Source of the DNA: DATCJY01 sp036562565
GTDB lineage: Bacteria; Bacteroidota; Bacteroidia; Flavobacteriales_D; Sanyastnellaceae
Reading direction: 5' to 3'
Length of the DNA: 31,633 bases
Assembly: GCA_036562565.1 (NCBI GenBank)
Contig: DATCJY010000046.1
Location: 1 to 31,633, forward strand
Part shown: piece by piece, positions 7,079 to 14,918 of the stretch
How the letters are laid out: each line of letters begins with the position of its first letter
Numbering within the stretch: position 1 is the stretch's first letter
The notes under the pieces: generated by a model
What the model was told of the DNA's origin: nothing
The model's input: only the letters and a program-made list of their open reading frames with translations
The model's database searches: none
Translations under genes and position numbers: made by a program

Positions 7079-7597
7079 TCAAAAGATTATAGCCGTTTTT
7101 ATTAACTGTGCTTTTGCTTGATTCAATTCGATGAATTCACTGAGTTGGCGCGCGCTGGAGCTGAATGTGAACACATCGAAAAGCATGAAATATTCTCCTG
7201 GATTAACACAATTCTTATATGCATGCTTAGCAAATTCCAAGCGCTTTGAATCGAATGTAAATAGCTCTGCTATTTCTCTGATTTGTGCAGAGGTCATATA
7301 ATTCATAGATGAAATTTGCTTAGCAAAAGCAAGTCGGTTGCTATCAAAAGTCTCGTTCTTGAGTTGTCGCTGTGCAGCTTCAAATGCTTCACGACTCATG
7401 CCGATAGTATACACCGGTTCGCAATCGTTTGTATAACGTGGGCGTTGCGGTTTTACTACTACAGCTGGGCCATCGTACAGATTGGTGCGATACGGTTTGT
7501 GAGGTTTTATACCGGTCAGACGTGCTTCGTGCACCTGCTGTGCTTGAATGTTGCCAAGGAGGATACAGGCAATGATGAGAGTAAAGAACTTTTTCAT
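7079..7597 (-). CDS. secreted DUF4476 protein (172 aa)
   Basis: Signal peptide 1-19 (ending NIQA). A short basic, proline-containing segment (about 25-57) follows, then a DUF4476 domain (about 65-155). It aligns with the C-terminal domain of the neighbouring 337-residue protein: FDSNRLAFAKQI matches FDETRLTVAKQV, and QIREIAELFTFDSKRLEFAKHAY matches QIREVMDVFSFEATKLEFAKYAY in pattern. This is a tandem duplication followed by divergence; here the beta domain and Thr linker are absent. It is the first gene of the minus-strand envelope run, 90 bases from the next, and is transcribed divergently from the saccharopine dehydrogenase gene. Function unknown. Confidence 0.82.
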   Translation of the reverse strand: MKKFFTLIIACILLGNIQAQQVHEARLTGIKPHKPYRTNLYDGPAVVVKPQRPRYTNDCEPVYTIGMSREAFEAAQRQLKNETFDSNRLAFAKQISSMNYMTSAQIREIAELFTFDSKRLEFAKHAYKNCVNPGEYFMLFDVFTFSSSARQLSEFIELNQAKAQLIKTAIIF

Positions 7598-7684
7598 AAC
7601 GATGGTTTTTGGGGTGATATCCTGTACTAATCCAACCCCGTGCCAAATTCGTTTTATAAGTTTAGTTATGATTTTCAGAAACCG

Positions 7685-7711
7685 TTGACAGCGAGCGAGC
7701 CCTTACTTTTG
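7685..7711 (+). promoter_or_regulatory. Bacteroidota sigma-A-type promoter for the saccharopine dehydrogenase operon
   Basis: TTG (7685-7687) and TACTTTTG (7704-7711, an exact TAnnTTTG -7 box) are 16 bases apart, one short of the usual spacing. The ATG at 7727 follows the -7 box by 15 bases. This supports 7727 as the start rather than the in-frame codon further upstream, which lies before the promoter. Confidence 0.7.
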
Positions 7712-7726
7712 AGCGCAATTTTTACA

Positions 7727-9058
7727 ATGAAAAAGGTACTTGTTTTAGGCGCAGGCAGAAGTAGCGCTGATTTGATAAAATACTTGTTGCAACACGCAAC
7801 AGATGAGCAGTGGATAGTACGCGTGGGCGATTTGGATCTCGCTCATGCTCAGCAAAAAGTCAACAACCACTCTTCAGGTGAGGCTTTTCAAATCAATGGA
7901 GGTGACCATGCTCAGCTTCACAAGGAAATATTACAAGCCGATATGGTGATTTCTATGCTTCCGGCATTTATGCATATTGAAGTAGCCCGCATCTGCTTGC
8001 AATACTCTAAAAATCTCATTACTCCCAGTTATGTGACACCAGAGATGCTAGCGCTTGATGCAGAAGCCCGTTCTAAAGGTGTGGCCATTCTCAATGAAAT
8101 GGGTGTTGACCCCGGGATTGATCACATGTCTGCAATGCACATCATTCATGGCTTGCAGGAGAAAGGCGCTACACTGGAAAGTTTTGAATCCTTCACCGGT
8201 GGATTGATAGCTCCGGAAAGCGATAACAATCCATGGAATTACAAAATCACTTGGAACCCTCGGAATGTGGTGTTAGCAGGGGCGGGAGGTACAGCTCGCT
8301 ATTGGCAAAACAATACATTTAAATTCATTCCCTATCATCAACTCTTCAAGCGCTTGACTTATGTGGATGTGGATGGTTATGGCCGTTTTGAAGGTTACGC
8401 CAACCGCGATTCCTTGAAGTACAAGAGCATCTATGGCTTGGAAGATCTTCCAACAATTTACAGAGGAACATTGCGAAGAGACGGATTCTGTAAGGCTTGG
8501 GACGCATTGGTACAACTGGGTTTGACTGATGATTCTTTTGAGATTTCGCAACCTCAAAACATGACCTGGTATGATTTGACGTCCTCCTTTGTGGAGTTTA
8601 ATTCCGGTGACGATTTGGCCCAAGTGGTTAAGCGTTATCTGGACCTTGATGATGTTGTGTTATCCAAGTTACAATGGCTCGGAATTTTCGATGCCAAGCC
8701 GCTGGGAATAGACAAAGGAACTCCGGCCGTTGCGTTGCAAAAACTCATTGAAAAGAAATGGGCATTGGATGAAGGTGATAAAGACATGACGGTGATGTGG
8801 CATCGCTTCTATTACACTTTAGAACAGAAGCGCTACGAGCTACAATCATCGATGATTGTTATCGGTGATGATACGGTTTATACATCCATGTCCAAGACTG
8901 TTGGTTTGCCCATGGCCATCGCAGCTCGTAAAATGCTACGTGGTGAGATGAAATTGACCGGTGTCCATTTGCCCGTGATAAAAGAGATTTATGAACCAAT
9001 TTTATCCGAACTTGCAACCTTAGGAGTGCGCTTCGAGGAAAAAGTAATTGCATGTTAA
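7727..9058 (+). CDS. saccharopine dehydrogenase family protein (glutamate-forming type)
   Basis: A 443-residue cytosolic oxidoreductase. The N-terminus is a Rossmann dinucleotide-binding fold (VLVLGAGRSS, about 3-12), followed by a conserved core with MVISMLPAFMH and NEMGVDPGIDHMSAM; the latter is diagnostic of the Lys9-like saccharopine reductase branch. The reaction interconverts saccharopine with 2-aminoadipate semialdehyde and glutamate, in lysine breakdown or synthesis. In Bacteroidota degradation is the likelier role, though the partner enzyme is not in the window. The start was chosen at the ATG just before the Rossmann strand and just after a consensus promoter. It heads a tight operon with an unknown secreted protein and ispH. 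Confidence 0.9.
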   Translation: MKKVLVLGAGRSSADLIKYLLQHATDEQWIVRVGDLDLAHAQQKVNNHSSGEAFQINGGDHAQLHKEILQADMVISMLPAFMHIEVARICLQYSKNLITPSYVTPEMLALDAEARSKGVAILNEMGVDPGIDHMSAMHIIHGLQEKGATLESFESFTGGLIAPESDNNPWNYKITWNPRNVVLAGAGGTARYWQNNTFKFIPYHQLFKRLTYVDVDGYGRFEGYANRDSLKYKSIYGLEDLPTIYRGTLRRDGFCKAWDALVQLGLTDDSFEISQPQNMTWYDLTSSFVEFNSGDDLAQVVKRYLDLDDVVLSKLQWLGIFDAKPLGIDKGTPAVALQKLIEKKWALDEGDKDMTVMWHRFYYTLEQKRYELQSSMIVIGDDTVYTSMSKTVGLPMAIAARKMLRGEMKLTGVHLPVIKEIYEPILSELATLGVRFEEKVIAC

Positions 9059-9581
9059 GTTGAAGTATCCGGTTATCATATCCCTGTTGAGTTTGATTTT
9101 GCAAATGCATCTGGCATCTGCACAGAGCGAGCATTGCTGGGAGAAGACGCAGGAAACAGAAGCGCTCACAGCCGATGATTACATCAAGGAAAAAGACTGT
9201 GTGAAGAAGACACTTCGCTGGTTGTGCAACACTCCATTGGGAATGGAGATACAGCAGCGTAGTTATGCCAATGCTTATGTTATGGAGTGGATAGCCGGGA
9301 CACCACTTTTCACGCTGGAAATAGAAACACGTTATCTGTATTTCATTAATGAACATCCGGAGTTGCTCTATAGCTTTATTCATGGCATGGCTTACTACAA
9401 ATTGGATCATCCTGAGGAGAAGGATAGGCTGAAACTTTACTCTGAAGGATACAAAGTAGTGGCACAACTTGCTTCTCAGAGCAAGGAGCTTTCCAAATCA
9501 TCCGTATTGAAACCATTGCTCAAGGCAGCGCGCAAGAAGGCAATCAGAGATTATACTCAAACCGTACTCTCGCAGAATTAA
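9048..9581 (+). CDS. unknown secreted protein (about 177 aa)
   Basis: I do not recognise a family. The N-terminus is a signal peptide (VIISLLSLILQMHLASA, then Q), and the mature part is mostly helical with four cysteines near its start and several aromatic residues (ETRYLYFINEHPELLY). No ATG fits. The in-frame starts are TTG at 9048, overlapping the preceding gene by 11 bases, or TTG at 9060, one base after the preceding stop; either gives a good signal peptide. It ends 2 bases before ispH, so it is translated within the saccharopine dehydrogenase-ispH operon. Its helical region could bind a partner in the periplasm, but nothing ties it to lysine or isoprenoid metabolism except position. Confidence 0.7.
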   Translation: MHVKLKYPVIISLLSLILQMHLASAQSEHCWEKTQETEALTADDYIKEKDCVKKTLRWLCNTPLGMEIQQRSYANAYVMEWIAGTPLFTLEIETRYLYFINEHPELLYSFIHGMAYYKLDHPEEKDRLKLYSEGYKVVAQLASQSKELSKSSVLKPLLKAARKKAIRDYTQTVLSQN

Positions 9582-9583
9582 TC

Positions 9584-10798
9584 ATGAAGAAATTCGATAT
9601 CCCCGAGCAATACCGCTCAGGCATCATAGCAGAAGTAAAGAACAGAAGAAAACTTCGCGATCCGCGCAAACAGGATTTCACTCCTTCTGTGTTGGATTTT
9701 GGTGGAGTTACTTTCCTCTTGCCACGGCATTTCGGATTTTGTTATGGAGTGGAGAATGCCATAGAAAAATCTTACCGCGCAATCAAAGAGAATCCTGGCA
9801 AACGAATTTTTCTATTGAGTCAAATGATTCACAATCCTGCGGTAAATGAAGACTTGCAGTCGCATGGTATTCAATTTATCATGGATACGGAAGGTCGTCA
9901 ATTCATTGAGTGGGATGAAATCACCGCTGATGACATCGTAATCATTCCTGCATTCGGAACGACCATTGAGATTGAGCAATTGCTCAAGAGCAAAGGGGTG
10001 GAGATTGAGCAATACAACACTACCTGTCCATTTGTGGAGAAGGTATGGAAGCGTTCTTCTGAAATTGGTAAGAAGGGCTTTACGATAATCATTCACGGTA
10101 AGAACCATCATGAAGAGACGCGAGCAACCTTCTCGCACAGTTATCAGGACGCACCGGCCGTGGTAATTAGGAATATGAAAGAAGCGGAGCTCTTGGCTCG
10201 CTTTATTCGCAAGGAGTTGCCCGGTGAAGAATTCTTCAAAGTGTTTGATAAAAAATATTCGGAAGGATTTAATCCGGATGTTGACTTAGACAGAATCGGG
10301 GTGGTGAATCAAACCACGATGCTTGCTACCGAAACACAAGCCATTGCCGATTACTTCAAGTCTGTGATGGTGGATTTATATGGAGAGGCGTACAAAGAGC
10401 ATTTTGCAGATACACGTGACACCTTGTGTTATGCGACCAACGATAATCAACAAGCTACGTTGAATGTGCTCGATAGCGGTGCCGATCTTGCATTGGTTGT
10501 TGGCGGTTACAATAGTTCGAACACTTCCCAGATTGTGACAATACTCGCACAGCGCATGCCGGTGTATTTCATCAGCGATGCCGATGAAATCGTTTCAGAT
10601 GAGGTAATCTATCATTTTGACTATGCTGCACAGGAGCGCAAGCAAACTTCCGGATGGCTTCCGAAAAAGGACCAGGTGAAAATCGTATTGACGAGTGGAG
10701 CATCTTGTCCGGATACCATTTTGGAGCAAATTATGGAGAAAGTATTGGCCTTCCAACCATCGGGACGCACGGTGGATGAGGTGCTGTCATCTTTGTGA
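9584..10798 (+). CDS. ispH: 4-hydroxy-3-methylbut-2-enyl diphosphate reductase (long IspH)
   Basis: The last enzyme of the MEP pathway, a cytosolic [4Fe-4S] protein making IPP and DMAPP. The three cluster cysteines are C53 (GFCYGVENAI), C148 (TTCPFVEKVW) and C282 (TLCYATNDNQ). Substrate-site residues are also visible: H83 (MIHNPAVN), H176 and Glu177/178 (NHHEETRA) and the VNQTTM threonines (244-245). At 404 residues it is longer than the roughly 315-residue E. coli enzyme, having an N-terminal extension and an insertion around 195-235, as in the Bacteroidota and plant/cyanobacterial forms. The start ATG is 2 bases after the preceding stop. It needs low-potential electrons, and a stand-alone ferredoxin gene follows 133 bases later. 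Confidence 0.96.
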   Translation: MKKFDIPEQYRSGIIAEVKNRRKLRDPRKQDFTPSVLDFGGVTFLLPRHFGFCYGVENAIEKSYRAIKENPGKRIFLLSQMIHNPAVNEDLQSHGIQFIMDTEGRQFIEWDEITADDIVIIPAFGTTIEIEQLLKSKGVEIEQYNTTCPFVEKVWKRSSEIGKKGFTIIIHGKNHHEETRATFSHSYQDAPAVVIRNMKEAELLARFIRKELPGEEFFKVFDKKYSEGFNPDVDLDRIGVVNQTTMLATETQAIADYFKSVMVDLYGEAYKEHFADTRDTLCYATNDNQQATLNVLDSGADLALVVGGYNSSNTSQIVTILAQRMPVYFISDADEIVSDEVIYHFDYAAQERKQTSGWLPKKDQVKIVLTSGASCPDTILEQIMEKVLAFQPSGRTVDEVLSSL

Positions 10799-10931
10799 GC
10801 CGTTCATTTTGTTTTCATGGATATTAGTTAGGTAAAAGCGGCTTATCAATTATTAGCGTATGGAGCCTGCTAGCGGAAGCTCTATTCATGCAGATATTTG
10901 CACCTGTTATAAAAAATTGAAATAGTTAGTA

Positions 10932-11210
10932 ATGGCAAAAGTTACGACCATCCTAGATGGAGAAGAGACCACCTTTGAATTAGACCAAAATGGTAAGAGT
11001 GTATTGGATGCGGCAATTGCAGCCGGAGTGGATGCACCTTTTAGCTGTAAAGGTGGTGTTTGTACTACCTGTATGGCTAAAGTGTTGGAAGGCTCCGTTA
11101 CCATGGATGCCAATTTCGCACTTACCGATAAGGAAGTTGCTAACGGATATATTTTGTGTTGTCAATCTCACCCGACCAGCGAAACCCTCAAGCTTACTTG
11201 GGATATCTAA
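10932..11210 (+). CDS. stand-alone PaaE-type [2Fe-2S] ferredoxin
   Basis: A 92-residue plant-type ferredoxin. Cluster ligands are C39, C44, C47 (CKGGVCTTC, Cys-x4-Cys-x2-Cys) and C77 (YILCCQSHP). The stretch after the cluster (AKVLEGSVTMDANFALTD, then EVANGYILCCQ) is characteristic of the C-terminal ferredoxin domain of PaaE/Hcr-like reductases rather than photosynthetic ferredoxins. Here the flavin and NAD domains are absent: 133 bases of noncoding DNA precede the ATG. It probably acts as a soluble cytosolic electron carrier. Between ispH and queE, two iron-sulfur enzymes that need a reductant, it is a plausible donor for either; that is inference from position. Confidence 0.92.
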   Translation: MAKVTTILDGEETTFELDQNGKSVLDAAIAAGVDAPFSCKGGVCTTCMAKVLEGSVTMDANFALTDKEVANGYILCCQSHPTSETLKLTWDI

Positions 11211-11259
11211 AAGTTAAGATCACGAAATCATAACCGCTCGCTGAATTTCAACTGACACA

Positions 11260-11877
11260 ATGGAAGAAAGAAAAGCAGGACAACAGTTGCCGGTGATGGA
11301 ACGGTTCTACACCGTCCAAGGCGAAGGTGCTTATGCCGGAGCGCCTGCTTATTTTATTCGTCTTGGCGGTTGTGATGTGGGTTGTGTGTGGTGCGATGTA
11401 AAAGAAAGCTGGCCGATGGATGCGCATCCGTTGATGGATGTGGATGTGTTGGTCAGGGATGTCATCAATAGTGGCGCACGTTTGTGTGTGGTTACGGGAG
11501 GCGAACCAGCCATGCATGATCTTACGGCATTGACATCCGGTTTGCGCGCTGCAGGTATCCGCGCGCACATCGAAACCAGTGGAACACATGAACTCACCGG
11601 GCAATGGGATTGGATAACATTCTCCCCCAAAAAATTCAAAGCGCCTGTGGATAGCATCTATCCATTGGCAGATGAACTCAAAGTGATTGTATATCACAAG
11701 AGCGACATACCTTGGGCTGAGGAACACGCAGCCAAGACTAAACCAGAGTGTAAACTTTACCTCCAACCGGAGTGGGAAAAGCGCGAAACCATGCAACCAC
11801 TCATTCTGGATTTTATACGTCAAAACACCCAGTGGCGCATCTCTGTGCAAACGCACAAATACATGGGAGTAGATTAG
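11260..11877 (+). CDS. queE: 7-carboxy-7-deazaguanine synthase (radical SAM)
   Basis: A radical-SAM enzyme that converts 6-carboxytetrahydropterin to 7-carboxy-7-deazaguanine in queuosine/preQ0 synthesis. The shortened N-terminus leads into QGEGAYAGAPAYFIRL and the cluster motif C38-x3-C42-x2-C45 (CDVGCVWC). The SAM-binding GGEP motif is in VVTGGEPAMHD. Length (205) fits the compact QueE form. The start ATG gives MEERKAGQQLPVMERFYTVQ, consistent with family N-termini. It follows the ferredoxin gene by 49 bases. No queC, queD or queF is present, so the rest of the pathway is elsewhere. Confidence 0.93.
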   Translation: MEERKAGQQLPVMERFYTVQGEGAYAGAPAYFIRLGGCDVGCVWCDVKESWPMDAHPLMDVDVLVRDVINSGARLCVVTGGEPAMHDLTALTSGLRAAGIRAHIETSGTHELTGQWDWITFSPKKFKAPVDSIYPLADELKVIVYHKSDIPWAEEHAAKTKPECKLYLQPEWEKRETMQPLILDFIRQNTQWRISVQTHKYMGVD

Positions 11878-11957
11878 TCTCTACCGGTGATAAGCGATTG
11901 TGCGACCTCGTCCTTGCACAGGGCGGGAGGCTATACATTTGCGACCTCAAAACAATT

Positions 11958-12470
11958 ATGAGCACATTCAATTTTGATTACTACCGGAGACGTGCCCACG
12001 CCAAGAAAGCAGGGCTCGCCAAATTCCTCAACAAAGTGGTGCGCAAGAAACCACGCGGTTTACTCAAGGATGTAAAGCTCGCAAGTGATCATGCATGGTC
12101 TGTAGTGGATTGTACCAACTGTGGTGCTTGCTGCAAGCACATGACTCCTACTTGGAAAAAATCGGAAGTGAAGCGCATGGCAGCACATTTAGGGATGACC
12201 TATAAGGAGTACTATGATAAGTACCTCTATACAGATGATGAAGGATGTATAATGAATAATAGCACTCCTTGCCAGCATCTGGATTTGAAAACGGGACTTT
12301 GTAGCGTGTATGAGTTGCGTCCGCATGATTGTTCAGAGTTCCCCCATTTTCATAGAAAGGATTTTACCGATCAGGTCAAAGAAGTTTTTATACCCAATAT
12401 GCCCCGTTGCCCGGCTACACTCGTGATGGTGGAGAAACTGGAGGCAATCATGAAAGAAAAGGATTTTTAA
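11958..12470 (+). CDS. YkgJ/UPF0153-family cysteine-cluster protein
   Basis: A 170-residue cytosolic protein with a zinc- or iron-chelating pattern: C52, C55, C58, C59 (CTNCGACC), then C97, C105, C115 (TGLCSVYELRP), C125 (HDCSEFP) and C151. This spacing is typical of the YkgJ (CxxCxxCC) family. The N-terminal 45 residues are basic and helical. An in-frame extension to 11772 overlaps queE in another frame and has no family features, so ATG 11958 was chosen, with MSTFNFDYYR fitting related proteins. It is followed 4 bases later by the M16 peptidase gene. The molecular role of the family is not established; it may bind a metal cluster. Confidence 0.88.
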   Translation: MSTFNFDYYRRRAHAKKAGLAKFLNKVVRKKPRGLLKDVKLASDHAWSVVDCTNCGACCKHMTPTWKKSEVKRMAAHLGMTYKEYYDKYLYTDDEGCIMNNSTPCQHLDLKTGLCSVYELRPHDCSEFPHFHRKDFTDQVKEVFIPNMPRCPATLVMVEKLEAIMKEKDF

Positions 12471-12474
12471 AGAG

Positions 12475-13731
12475 TTGAAGAATACAGTCATCATAAATAC
12501 TTCATTCGTTGAGCCGGATATCTTCGAGTTATCGAATGGTATACGCGTGGTGCATCAATACATGCCTAGAGAGGTAGCGCATTGCGGTATCATGATTGGT
12601 TCAGGAAGTAGAGATGAACGCAAAGAAGAACACGGACTTGCTCACTTTCTGGAGCATTGTTTCTTCAAAGGAACCAAAAAGCGCAAGACCTATCATATCC
12701 TCAGCCGGCTTGATGCAGTAGGAGGAGAGCTCAATGCTTTTACATCCAAGGAAGAAACATGGGTACATGCATCTTTCCTCTATACCGATTATGAGCGTGC
12801 TATTGAGTTGATAGCGGATATATCGTTCAACTCCACATTTCCGGCAAAGGAGATAGAGCGCGAGAAAGAGGTCATTGTAGATGAAATCAACAGCTACAAG
12901 GACAGTCCATCGGATATGATTTTCGAGGAATTTGATGAGCACATGTTTGCCAATCATCCGCTTGGACGGAGTATTCTGGGCACTGAGCAAAGTCTCAGAA
13001 AGTTCACGCGCGAAGACTTACTGAATTTCAAAGAGCGCCATTTCTATAAGGGCAATGTCATTTTTGCATCAGCCGGCAATATCACAACTGAAAAACTTCA
13101 GCGTCTGCTGGAGAAACACCTAGCTCATTGGGAGCTTGCAAAAAAGAAGAAGAAAAAAGCCTATGTACAGCAATACAAACCTTTCCAGCATGAAGTAGTG
13201 AAGGATATCCATCAAGTGTATTATTTGATGGGTATACCGGCTTATAGCTTTCATGATGAGAAACGACCGGCCTTTTCATTGCTCAATAATATTCTCGGTG
13301 GTCCGGCCATGAACAATCGCTTATCGATGAAGATTCGCGAGAAGCATGGTATTGCATATCAAATCGATTCCAGTTATGTGCCTTTTACCGATGTTGGTGT
13401 GTTTTCCATTTACCTTGGAACAGAGAAGGAAAATCTTCAGAAAACAAAGAACCTCATCTGGAAGGAGTTGAATTTGTTGAAGAGCAAACCACTCAGTGCA
13501 ACGCAGCTGAACGATGCAAAGCGTCAGTTGATTGGGCAAATTGCACTTGCTCAAGACAGTGGCAGTGCGGTGATGTTCAATCTCGCCAAGAGTCTTATGT
13601 TGTTCGATAAAATCGACTCACTTGCGGAATTGTTTGAGAAGATCAATGAAATCACCGCGGAAGAAATACATGAGGTTGCCAACGAGATTTTCGATGAAAA
13701 CCGCATGAGTTCACTTACTTATTTGTATTGA
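12475..13731 (+). CDS. M16-family zinc metallopeptidase
   Basis: A 418-residue processing-peptidase-like enzyme of the pitrilysin (M16) clan. The inverted zinc motif HxxEH is H57-F58-L59-E60-H61, with the third ligand Glu about 75 residues on (E137 in IVDEINSYKDSP). The C-terminal half has the inactive-lobe fold, including the RSMK-like segment NNRLSMKIREKHGIAYQ. At this length it is a single two-domain unit of the short M16B type. There is no signal peptide, so it is probably cytosolic. Translation appears to begin at TTG 12475, four bases after the preceding stop; the first ATG lies inside the domain. The substrate is unknown; peptide turnover is the likely role. Confidence 0.92.
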   Translation: MKNTVIINTSFVEPDIFELSNGIRVVHQYMPREVAHCGIMIGSGSRDERKEEHGLAHFLEHCFFKGTKKRKTYHILSRLDAVGGELNAFTSKEETWVHASFLYTDYERAIELIADISFNSTFPAKEIEREKEVIVDEINSYKDSPSDMIFEEFDEHMFANHPLGRSILGTEQSLRKFTREDLLNFKERHFYKGNVIFASAGNITTEKLQRLLEKHLAHWELAKKKKKKAYVQQYKPFQHEVVKDIHQVYYLMGIPAYSFHDEKRPAFSLLNNILGGPAMNNRLSMKIREKHGIAYQIDSSYVPFTDVGVFSIYLGTEKENLQKTKNLIWKELNLLKSKPLSATQLNDAKRQLIGQIALAQDSGSAVMFNLAKSLMLFDKIDSLAELFEKINEITAEEIHEVANEIFDENRMSSLTYLY

Positions 13732-13862
13732 TGAAAATGTGCATTCGCGTGCTCATGCAGTCGATTGGCCGAAACTGTCATGGATAAAAATCAATCCGGT
13801 AACCTTACTAGGATTATATAAAAGTATATTCGCCAATCAATAAAACGACAGAGCGAAACAAG

Positions 13863-14918
13863 ATGGAGTTTACGGCATCTCAAATAGCGGCTATGTTGGG
13901 TGGTCGCGTAGAGGGAGATCAGAATGCAAGAGTATCAAATCTTTCAAAGATTGAGGAAGGCAAGCCTCATACCTTGACCTTTCTCGCTAATCCGAAATAC
14001 ACAGATTATATCTATACCACCGGTGCAACCATCGCAATTGTGGCCGAGGATTTCGTTGCCGAAAAACCGCTTCCGTCAACACTCACATTGGTGCGTGTAC
14101 TGGAGCCTTATGGAAGCTTCGCTCGATTGCTCGAAGCGTATAACCAGTTTCGCCAACCCAAACCCGGAATAGATGCCAGAGCGATTATCGCACCAACGGC
14201 TAACGTGGGAGAAAATGTTTACATAGGCAGCAATGTGGTGGTGTCCGAAGGAGTCGTCATTGCAGATGGAGCTAAGATTTATCCCGGAAGTTTTATCGGA
14301 GAGAATGTAAAGGTGGGAGCAAATACCGTACTGTTTGCGGGTGTTCGCATTTATGCCGATTGTGTGATTGGCAACCATTGCACCTTGCACAGTGGAGTAG
14401 TCATTGGAGGTGATGGTTTTGGATTTGCACCGAACAGTGACAATAACTACAGCAAAGTTCCCCAGATTGGTAATGTAATAATTGAGGATTATGTGGAGAT
14501 AGGAGCCAATACCACAGTGGACAGGGCAACCTTGGGATCTACCATCATTCGCAAAGGAGTGAAGCTCGATAACCTCATCCAAATTGCTCACAATGTTGAG
14601 GTAGGTGAGAACACCGTTATTGCAGCACAGACCGGAGTAGCCGGAAGCACCAAGATTGGCAAGAATTGTATGATAGGTGGTCAAGTGGGTATCGTGGGAC
14701 ACCTGGTTATTGCCGATGGTGTTAAGATTGCCGCTCAGAGTGGGATTGCCCAAAGCATCAAGGAAGAGAATGCTATTGTACAAGGTTCACCTGCTATGCC
14801 ACACATCGATTATCAGAAGGCGTATATCGGATTCCGCAAGTTGCCCGAACTCATGAAAGAATTGGCACAATTGAAGAAAGAAATCGAGGCTTTGAAGAAA
14901 GATAGAATTGGTGAATAG
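13863..14918 (+). CDS. lpxD: UDP-3-O-acylglucosamine N-acyltransferase
   Basis: The third enzyme of lipid A synthesis, adding the amide-linked hydroxyacyl chain to UDP-3-O-acyl-glucosamine. Residues about 1-100 are the uridine-binding N-terminal domain (FTASQIAAMLGGRVEGD; TLTFLANPKYTDYIY). Residues about 105-310 are left-handed beta-helix hexapeptide repeats (IGSNVVVSEGVVIADGA and similar). The C-terminus (about 318-351) is a charged helix. The catalytic base is H243 in IQIAHNVEVGEN. Length fits LpxD (about 340). Other lipid A genes are absent here. A methyltransferase gene overlaps its stop codon by one base, so expression is coupled. Confidence 0.95.
   Translation: MEFTASQIAAMLGGRVEGDQNARVSNLSKIEEGKPHTLTFLANPKYTDYIYTTGATIAIVAEDFVAEKPLPSTLTLVRVLEPYGSFARLLEAYNQFRQPKPGIDARAIIAPTANVGENVYIGSNVVVSEGVVIADGAKIYPGSFIGENVKVGANTVLFAGVRIYADCVIGNHCTLHSGVVIGGDGFGFAPNSDNNYSKVPQIGNVIIEDYVEIGANTTVDRATLGSTIIRKGVKLDNLIQIAHNVEVGENTVIAAQTGVAGSTKIGKNCMIGGQVGIVGHLVIADGVKIAAQSGIAQSIKEENAIVQGSPAMPHIDYQKAYIGFRKLPELMKELAQLKKEIEALKKDRIGE

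Noticed and set aside
8859..9467. 202-codon minus-strand frame over the end of saccharopine dehydrogenase
   Set aside because: It is antisense to two well-supported genes and lacks any family feature or signal peptide.
11248..11856. 202-codon minus-strand frame over queE
   Set aside because: Antisense shadow of QueE, whose radical-SAM motif is intact.
14076..14783. 235-codon minus-strand frame over lpxD
   Set aside because: A shadow created by the regular hexapeptide-repeat codon pattern of LpxD.
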